IMG/VR virus record: IMGVR_UViG_3300025840_000240
Coordinates: 1-24,209 of that record
DNA: 24,209 bases
Direction: 5' to 3' (one strand)
Source of the DNA: a virus
The position numbers and the translations under genes are program-made. The first letter of the stretch is position 1. The number at the start of each line of letters is the position of its first letter. Positions 19,194 through 24,209 of this stretch are shown here, piece after piece. The notes under the pieces are model-generated. The model was given only the letters and a program-made list of their open reading frames with translations, did no database searches and had not been told where the DNA came from.

Positions 19194-20111
19194 ATGCTTA
19201 TTTCAACCCATGCGATGCACGCAACCCTCCCCGTGCCCTTTGTGGCAGCGGGGTGGACTTTGGTTGCCGATTCGACTTTTGGGACGACAACTATAAACAC
19301 AATTACATCCAACAGTTTTGGTCAATACATTGTTGCCGGGAACTCAGGCAAAGTAGCCACTTCCACTGACAGCGGGTTTAGTTGGGTTGCTCGAACATCG
19401 AACTTCAGTACGAGCAATATTTACTCTTCTGCGTACTACGACGGTCTTTACATGATTGGCGGAAGTTCTGGAAAAATTGCTACATCAACTGATGGAATTA
19501 CGTGGACTTTAAGAGCTTCTGGTTTCGGAGCTAGCGCTGTTTTAGGAATAACTTATGCACCATCTGCTTCGCTTTGGATTGCTGTTGGAGGCTCCGGAAA
19601 ACTAGCAACCTCGATTGATGGCATTGAGTGGGTACTGAGAACTTCTTCTTTTGGAACTTCTTTTATAAATGAGGTCTACGCAACCGAAACTTTTATTATC
19701 GCTGTTGGCTACGACGGAAAACTTGCTACATCAACAAACGGTCTTGATTGGACGCAGAGAACTTCTTCGTTTGTTTATGACACCATCAACGATGTTGTAG
19801 CCAACGAAAGCAGGACTCAGTTTGTTGCTGTTGGTGACTCCGGAAAGATTGCTACATCATCTAACGGAACCTCGTGGACTCAGGTGTACCCACCTCCTTC
19901 TTTTGGTGCTTTTAGAATTACTTCGGTAGACGCAAACTCAGAAAGTTATGTTGCTGGCGGTACAGCCGGGAAGCTAGCAACTTCTCTTAGCGGAGTTGGG
20001 TGGACCCAGCGGCCTTCAAATTTCGGTCTCGACAACATCAATGCTGTTTTGCTGCAAGACAGTATCGGTATTGCTGTCGGGGGCTCCGGAAAGATTGCGT
20101 ATTCGGTATAG
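19194..20111 (+). CDS. Seven-repeat beta-propeller protein
   Basis: I choose ATG 19194, two bases after the previous stop; a TTG at 19161 would extend it into the other gene. The 305-residue product contains seven repeats of about 40 residues, each with the core GK[VIL]A[TY]S. In the first six the core is followed by an Asp-box-like turn and tryptophan (TDSGFSW, TDGITW, IDGIEW, TNGLDW, SNGTSW, LSGVGW); the seventh ends the protein. This predicts a seven-bladed propeller. Propellers on phage tails usually bind surface polysaccharide. Sialidase-type Asp-boxes are structural, so no enzyme activity is claimed, and I see no catalytic set. Its place among the fibre genes suggests a tail-tip receptor-binding component. 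There is no signal peptide of standard type. Confidence 0.82.
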   Translation: MLISTHAMHATLPVPFVAAGWTLVADSTFGTTTINTITSNSFGQYIVAGNSGKVATSTDSGFSWVARTSNFSTSNIYSSAYYDGLYMIGGSSGKIATSTDGITWTLRASGFGASAVLGITYAPSASLWIAVGGSGKLATSIDGIEWVLRTSSFGTSFINEVYATETFIIAVGYDGKLATSTNGLDWTQRTSSFVYDTINDVVANESRTQFVAVGDSGKIATSSNGTSWTQVYPPPSFGAFRITSVDANSESYVAGGTAGKLATSLSGVGWTQRPSNFGLDNINAVLLQDSIGIAVGGSGKIAYSV

Positions 20112-20122
20112 GAGATATAAAG

Positions 20123-20290
20123 ATGTTTAAATATGTAATCATTCCAGATGGCCCACTTGTACAGATTATGTACGGTGACAACGTTATTGACGAGTGCGGT
20201 CCTTGGGAAAGTCTTGAAGCAGCAATCAATTGGGCAGAGGCTTATGTTGCGAGAAAAAATGCAGGAATCCCAGAACCAGTTATTCCATAA
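20123..20290 (+). CDS. 55-aa protein between fibre genes
   Basis: It starts at ATG 20123 with AGGAGA at 20110-20115. The product begins with strands (MFKYVIIPDGPLVQIMYGD) and ends with a helix (WESLEAAINWAEAYVARKNAG). There is one Cys and no membrane span. No family is recognised. Small genes like this between fibre genes are often assembly chaperones or tiny structural adaptors, which is inference from position only. Confidence 0.7.
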   Translation: MFKYVIIPDGPLVQIMYGDNVIDECGPWESLEAAINWAEAYVARKNAGIPEPVIP

Positions 20291-20293
20291 AAG

Positions 20294-20324
20294 TACAATA
20301 ATTATTTAGAGGATAGAAAGGAGG
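20294..20324 (+). promoter_or_regulatory. Candidate -10 and strong ribosome binding site before the third collagen fibre
   Basis: TACAAT (20294-20299) lies in the 40-base gap with no clear -35. A near-ideal Shine-Dalgarno AAGGAGG (20318-20324) sits six bases before GTG 20331, which decides that start. It is the strongest ribosome site in the fibre cassette. Confidence 0.5.
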
Positions 20325-20330
20325 AGTACA

Positions 20331-20981
20331 GTGGCAGCAATTGATTTCCCAACCCCCACAGTTGTAGGTGAAGAGTTCACCGCTGGAAACAGCACTTGGG
20401 TGTGGACAGGCACTGTTTGGGAGCTAAAGCGCACTGCTCCCACTGGTCCTCAGGGTCCACAAGGTATTCAAGGACCAACAGGTGCAACTGGTGCTAAGGG
20501 TGACACAGGTCCTCAAGGTATTCAAGGTGCTACAGGACCCGTTTCTGACGTTGCTGGTCCGCAGGGACCCACAGGTCCAACTGGTGTTCAAGGACCCACT
20601 GGACCTCAAGGTATTCAGGGTGAACTTGGTACTCAGGGTCCAACAGGTCCCACAGGTGCTGACTCGAACGTAACCGGGCCTCAAGGTCCCACGGGTCCTC
20701 GTGGGCAAACTGGTCCTACCGGTTCGACTGGCCCTCAGTCTGAAGTTCCCGGTCCAACGGGTCCAACGGGTCCGGTAGGTAAGTTCATTGCTAGTCCGGT
20801 TCAGCCAGACATTGGATTGGCTACTGATGGAGATACTTGGTTCGATACCGGAACTGCCATTACATATGTTTTCTATAACGGTGTTTTCGTTAGAACTCAG
20901 GGCGGGCAAACCGGACCGACTGGCCCCCGGGGCTTGCAGAGTACCTACGCAGTCTCGACTGCGTGGTGGTTAGGCGTATAA
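20331..20981 (+). CDS. Collagen-like fibre without a C-terminal head
   Basis: A 216-residue protein with GTG start and very strong ribosome site. It opens with the shared head ([27 protein letters not shown]). Collagen triplets follow (39-150; unusually rich in GPQGIQG), then a diverged type B module (151-193; [21 protein letters not shown]). It ends about 23 residues later in [16 protein letters not shown]. Unlike the other two genes with this head, it has no large C-terminal domain. It may be naturally short or may have lost its head. The end ([11 protein letters not shown]) is hydrophobic and aromatic and could be a capping or docking peptide. A candidate promoter overlaps its stop codon. 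Confidence 0.85.
   Translation: MAAIDFPTPTVVGEEFTAGNSTWVWTGTVWELKRTAPTGPQGPQGIQGPTGATGAKGDTGPQGIQGATGPVSDVAGPQGPTGPTGVQGPTGPQGIQGELGTQGPTGPTGADSNVTGPQGPTGPRGQTGPTGSTGPQSEVPGPTGPTGPVGKFIASPVQPDIGLATDGDTWFDTGTAITYVFYNGVFVRTQGGQTGPTGPRGLQSTYAVSTAWWLGV
20445..20780 (+). repeat. Collagen-like tract of the headless fibre
   Basis: About 37 triplets, GPQG/GIQG/GPTG type. The higher Gln content sets it apart from the Thr/Ala-rich tracts of the giant fibre. Confidence 0.8.
20781..20909 (+). repeat. Type B beta module, copy 4 (headless fibre)
   Basis: DGDTWFDTG and [14 protein letters not shown]. Diverged: Val-Phe-Val replaces the usual Tyr-Trp-Val-Glu end, and the PP-x2-P start is reduced. Confidence 0.65.
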
Positions 20982-20982
20982 T
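20955..20982 (+). promoter_or_regulatory. Candidate promoter overlapping the stop of the headless fibre
   Basis: TCGACT (20955-20960; 4 of 6) is followed after 16 bases by a perfect TATAAT (20977-20982) that includes the TAA stop. It points at the 823-aa structural gene 92 bases downstream, whose long leader holds two hairpins. Confidence 0.45.
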
Positions 20983-20986
20983 ATGC

Positions 20987-21029
20987 TGATTTCTTCGATT
21001 TCTACGAAATCACACCGTACTTCCGGTGT
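20987..21029 (+). promoter_or_regulatory. Tandem hairpins in the leader of the structural gene
   Basis: GATTTC occurs twice (20988-20993, 20997-21002) and can pair with GAAATC (21006-21011); the first copy extends to TGATTTC/GAAATCA. Directly after, ACACCG (21012-21017) pairs with CGGTGT (21024-21029) with a 6-base loop. No T-run follows at once, so a termination role is uncertain. A structured leader or RNA end-protecting stem is an alternative. Confidence 0.5.
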
Positions 21030-21074
21030 TATCCTATTTGTTGGGCTGTCTTGGTGTGAAAGAGGTAATGAATA

Positions 21075-23546
21075 ATGCCCGGTTTTCTTGGCGGTAGCAG
21101 CGGCACTGGTGGCGGCACTGGTGGCGAAATCTCATTCCCGAAAGAGTTCATCGACCCAGTAACTAAGCTGCGTGTATCCACACCAGCCAACCTTATTGAC
21201 ACCGACTTTGAGTACGGTCTTCAGCCCACCAAGTGGGAGACACTAGAGCTAATTAACAACACCCCTTCGTTCTTCTCGAAGTCGGGTGACACGACCATCC
21301 CCAACATCAGTGCAATTAACACGATTCAGGGTTCTCGTGAAGTTACCGTCACAACAAGTCTGGACCACGGGCTTTCCGTCGGTATTCCCATCAACGTAAA
21401 CGGTACAAAGTCCATCACTGCAGATGGCGCTTACATCATCAACTCGGTACCTACCGCCAGAACCTTCACATATCTAGCCAAGGAAAATCAGTTTTTTACA
21501 GCCGCCATCGAAGACCTCTATACCTCGATTGTGACTGGCGAGTTCTTCCAAGGCTCGCAGATTCGTATTGCTGATTCGCACGGTTTGGTGACTGATGCAG
21601 CGACTCCCTCAACTCTGACTGTTACAACAGAGAGTCCTCATGGTTTTGGTATCAATACACCTTTCTACTTTCTGAATCTGAACTCCACTATTTCTCAGGA
21701 GTTTGATTCGACTAATACCGCCGCTAAAACTTTTGATTCCAGTAACAACTCAACAGCTCGTGTTTTTGATGCATCGAACACGGTGACATCAGCTAACTAC
21801 GACTTTTCTAATAGAACTGCAAGCCTTCCGGCTAGCGTTGCGGGAAGTCCAATCGCAGGTGTCAGCGTCGAAAATAATACAATTACTGTTGGTCATACAA
21901 CAGAGACGTTTGAGAATCGAGCTATTGGCACTCCTCTTTACTACGACGTAGTTGCGTCTAGTGGCTACTTTGCCAACAAACCTCGTGGAGTTGTCTTCCT
22001 CAAGGGGACCGACTCTCTAGGGGCTTCCCTTTCCACATTTACGGTTAGTGAAATCCCCAACGGAGATGTAATCGACATTACGTCAGCAATGACTGGAACT
22101 TTCCAAGTTGCAGACTTGGTTGCGGAGTTTGCTGGTAATAACCAAGATTTCGACAGTCAAATCTCTTTAACCATTTCAAGAGGAACAGCTCACGAATTTG
22201 ACGGAGACAACTCCGAGGGAGCTACCTACACGATAAACAGTATTAGTGGCCTTGGAAATATTGCCCTAAGCGGTGATAGCAACTGGTCTACCGGTCAGAT
22301 GGTGTACTACAGCACAGACGGTGCGGCTGCTACAGGTCTCACAAACAACACCACATACTGGGTTACAGCAGGTAACCCATCAGCCAGTGTTATTAACATT
22401 ACAGACACCCCCGACGGAGCAACCCTGACTGCCATTTCTGGCGGTACTGGAACCCAGACTCTGACCGCTACTTCTGTGTCTTTGGACAAAGATATTTTGG
22501 CTGTTCCCGGTCACGATTTTGAAGAATCAGACATGGTTTTGTACTCGTACCCAGCCGGTGGAGCGATTACAACATCAGAAGCCGCTCAGAACTATTACTA
22601 CGTTCAGAATGTCTACCCAGACGGAACCCACATTCGTCTAACAACCACTAAAGGCTTTGTTCTCGATGGAACCACTGAAGCCCGTGCTGCTTCGAGTGGT
22701 CAACAGATTCTGAACGACAACCCGGCTGCAACTAGTGGCACTTACTGGATTAAGCCCCCCGGTGGAACAGTTGCATACCCGACTTATGTTGATATGGACC
22801 TTGAAGGTGGTGGTTGGACGCAGATTATGAAGCTGTCCTACAACACACTGCTCAGTCCATACATCGGTCGCCCCGGTGGGGCAACCCATGCTGGTGCTGG
22901 CTACACCTACGGCCCAACTTGGGACGGCTGGGCGTGGAACCAAGACTCCGACTTCGACACCCTGTTTAACGACAGTTCGAATTCCGACTTCAGCGATGTT
23001 GACTCTTTCTCCAAGCTGTTTTACCAGCTCCCATTCAATGATGTGATGGTTGTGTCTATTGCCGACACAACTAAGCGTCTCGGATGGAGGCACAACGCTC
23101 AGATTGCAAACATGAGAGCCGTTACTGGTGGGACCGACCTATCTACATACGGAGATGAGTGGTTGTTCCCGGCAGTGGCGCAGTTGGAGTACTCGTGGAC
23201 CCGTCAGTTGGAGCTTTTCCCGAGTGCAAGGAACTACCAAGCTCAGACTCCAACAGTTTTTGGGTTCAAAGTTCTTTCCGACCGAGCAAATAACTTCAGC
23301 TCTATCAACAGTTATATGACCGGTGGTTACGACCCAGTTACATCAAACAACGTAACCGGTCACGGTGCATCTATGATTGGTATGGGCGGTACTGGCGGCA
23401 TTAGCGGGCGATTTGGTGGCGGTATCGGGTTTGCTTACACCTCCAACTATGCCTTCCGTGTTGGTGGTCACTTCTGGAATTCCAGCTTCAACACAAACGT
23501 CACTAACTACCGACTTTTCACTGGTTTGGCAGTGTTCGTCAGGTAA
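21075..23546 (+). CDS. Large virion structural protein with fibrinogen-like C-terminal domain
   Basis: An 823-residue protein. Its Gly-rich start (MPGFLGGSSGTGGGTGGEIS) and the following region (LIDTDFEYGLQPTKWETLEL) resemble the N-terminal part of large structural proteins of marine tailed phages. The middle is a string of beta repeats (for example GLTNNTTYWVTAGNPSA and NYYYVQNVYPDGTHIRL). The C-terminal portion, from about residue 553, opens with TSGTYWIKPPGGTVAYPTYV and DMDLEGGGWTQIMKL. This is the characteristic opening of fibrinogen-related domains (SGxYxIxP ... GGGWT). The end reads AFRVGGHFWNSSF and LFTGLAVFVR. Such domains bind acetylated sugars in animals. A glycan-binding role for a phage adhesin is inferred. 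The canonical disulfide cysteines are absent. Confidence 0.82.
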   Translation: MPGFLGGSSGTGGGTGGEISFPKEFIDPVTKLRVSTPANLIDTDFEYGLQPTKWETLELINNTPSFFSKSGDTTIPNISAINTIQGSREVTVTTSLDHGLSVGIPINVNGTKSITADGAYIINSVPTARTFTYLAKENQFFTAAIEDLYTSIVTGEFFQGSQIRIADSHGLVTDAATPSTLTVTTESPHGFGINTPFYFLNLNSTISQEFDSTNTAAKTFDSSNNSTARVFDASNTVTSANYDFSNRTASLPASVAGSPIAGVSVENNTITVGHTTETFENRAIGTPLYYDVVASSGYFANKPRGVVFLKGTDSLGASLSTFTVSEIPNGDVIDITSAMTGTFQVADLVAEFAGNNQDFDSQISLTISRGTAHEFDGDNSEGATYTINSISGLGNIALSGDSNWSTGQMVYYSTDGAAATGLTNNTTYWVTAGNPSASVINITDTPDGATLTAISGGTGTQTLTATSVSLDKDILAVPGHDFEESDMVLYSYPAGGAITTSEAAQNYYYVQNVYPDGTHIRLTTTKGFVLDGTTEARAASSGQQILNDNPAATSGTYWIKPPGGTVAYPTYVDMDLEGGGWTQIMKLSYNTLLSPYIGRPGGATHAGAGYTYGPTWDGWAWNQDSDFDTLFNDSSNSDFSDVDSFSKLFYQLPFNDVMVVSIADTTKRLGWRHNAQIANMRAVTGGTDLSTYGDEWLFPAVAQLEYSWTRQLELFPSARNYQAQTPTVFGFKVLSDRANNFSSINSYMTGGYDPVTSNNVTGHGASMIGMGGTGGISGRFGGGIGFAYTSNYAFRVGGHFWNSSFNTNVTNYRLFTGLAVFVR

Positions 23547-23555
23547 CCCCAGTTG

Positions 23556-23561
23556 TATAAT
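23556..23561 (+). promoter_or_regulatory. Perfect -10 hexamer before the last gene
   Basis: TATAAT at 23556-23561 lies in the 48-base gap before ATG 23595, but the base at 17 spacing upstream (TGTTCG) is a poor -35. A promoter without a good -35, or chance. Confidence 0.3.
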
Positions 23562-23594
23562 AAGAGAAGGTCTAAGAAGAGGAGCTGCTAGCAA

Positions 23595-24209
23595 ATGGCA
23601 CTGCTAAACATCACCGCTGTGGGTGGAGCGGGAACGCACACTCTCCAGAAGACAAATGTCAATCTGGATGAAGATTTTGTGTACTTCCCCGGGCGTGACA
23701 GCGCTACTACGCTTTCCTCTCAAGTCACTGATGAGAGCGCTTGGGTCTTTCGTGAGGGGACGGGAGACCTAGTTGGTATTGACTCTGACAGTGTTTATTT
23801 TCTAAATGCTGACGATTTTAGCGTTGGGTTTTCCGCCACAGCAGGTGGTTCCAATATTGACATCACAAACTTTGCCGCAGGAACTGTAACTTTCAACTTC
23901 CCGAACGTTTACAACCAACAGTTCAACCTTTCTCAGGTCAAGTACGAAGACCAGCAAGCCGTCAAGTATGTAACAGACGGAGACGCAATTACTGGGCTTG
24001 TCTCTGGAAATGTTTACTACGTCAAAAATCTACTCACCGGTCTTGGCGGCTCTAGTACATACAACTTCACTACACACACCTTCACAACCGGCGGGGCAGA
24101 GGGTCGTTATGGCCCGACAATCAGCCAACTTCGCACAGAGTACGAGGGTGCGGGCGCTACTTGGGCCTCTCAGTACCTTTCTCAGGGGGACTATCAGGGG
24201 TATCAGGAC
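23595..24209 (+). CDS. Start of another virion/adhesin protein, cut by the window end
   Basis: ATG 23595 with AGGAG at 23580-23584 opens a frame of 205 codons that runs off the end without a stop. The N-terminus (MALLNITAVGGAGTHTLQKT) and a strand-rich middle (SDSVYFLNADDFSVGFSAT) are followed by a unit YVTDGDAITGLVSGNVYYVKN. That unit recalls YYSTDGAAATGLTNNTTYWV in the 823-aa protein before it, so the two share a repeat. The last part, HTFTTGGAEGRYGPTISQLR then ATWASQYLSQGDYQG, matches a segment I recall from phage and bacterial adhesins just upstream of glycine-rich beta domains. It is probably a receptor-binding structural protein. Confidence 0.75.
   Translation, partial: MALLNITAVGGAGTHTLQKTNVNLDEDFVYFPGRDSATTLSSQVTDESAWVFREGTGDLVGIDSDSVYFLNADDFSVGFSATAGGSNIDITNFAAGTVTFNFPNVYNQQFNLSQVKYEDQQAVKYVTDGDAITGLVSGNVYYVKNLLTGLGGSSTYNFTTHTFTTGGAEGRYGPTISQLRTEYEGAGATWASQYLSQGDYQGYQD

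Noticed and set aside
22731-23546. Target of a diversity-generating retroelement
   Set aside because: The end of the protein (RVGGHFWNSS) vaguely recalls a C-type lectin variable end, but no reverse transcriptase, template repeat or adenine-biased variation is visible in the window.

Overview
This window reads as part of a double-stranded DNA tailed-phage (or prophage-like) genome, probably from an aquatic source. The direct evidence is a complete large terminase ATPase/nuclease, a fused primase-polymerase/superfamily 3 helicase, a flavin-dependent thymidylate synthase (ThyX), and about 12 kb of virion fibre genes. Genes are packed head to tail, often with overlapping start and stop codons, and there is no gene-free stretch longer than about 195 bases. 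GTG and TTG starts are common. ThyX plus a prim-pol/D5-type helicase and an Mre11-like phosphoesterase is a gene mix often met in phages of Actinobacteria. The fibre modules look like those of marine and freshwater myovirus-type fibres. The host assignment is inference; nothing in the window proves it.

Layout. (1) 1-2256, plus strand: the end of an unidentified protein, a small membrane protein, an unrecognised 92-aa protein, thyX, a 56-aa Cys-knuckle protein and a serine recombinase. (2) 2265-4702: an imperfect palindrome leading into a secreted or cell-surface coiled-coil/Pro-Glu stalk protein, translationally coupled to a small two-helix membrane protein. (3) 4802-6690: a protein with two likely helix-turn-helix segments (small terminase candidate), then the large terminase. 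(4) 6691-9276, minus strand: the only minus-strand gene, a prim-pol/SF3 helicase whose stop codon directly abuts the terminase stop. (5) 9277-9470: the only divergent intergenic region, with candidate promoters both ways. (6) 9471-11606: a membrane-anchored coiled-coil protein, a small DNA-binding-type protein and a calcineurin-like phosphoesterase. (7) 11718-24209: a fibre/adhesin cassette. It holds a 1,621-aa collagen-like fibre, three shorter collagen-like fibres sharing an N-terminal head, a seven-repeat beta-propeller, a 55-aa protein, an 823-aa structural protein with a fibrinogen-like C-terminus, and the start of another virion protein running off the end.

How the parts fit. ThyX supplies dTMP for replication, which would run on the prim-pol/helicase. 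The terminase packages the product. The large right-hand cassette would build the host-recognition apparatus. It is assembled from a few reused modules (Gly-Pro-Thr collagen triplets, two small Tyr/Trp-rich beta modules, interchangeable C-terminal heads), as expected for adhesins that evolve by module swapping. The recombinase and the surface stalk protein with its small membrane partner form an accessory block between nucleotide metabolism and packaging and are the least explained part. No portal, capsid or tail-tube genes are visible between the terminase and the fibres. I saw no tRNA, CRISPR array, IS element or reverse transcriptase.
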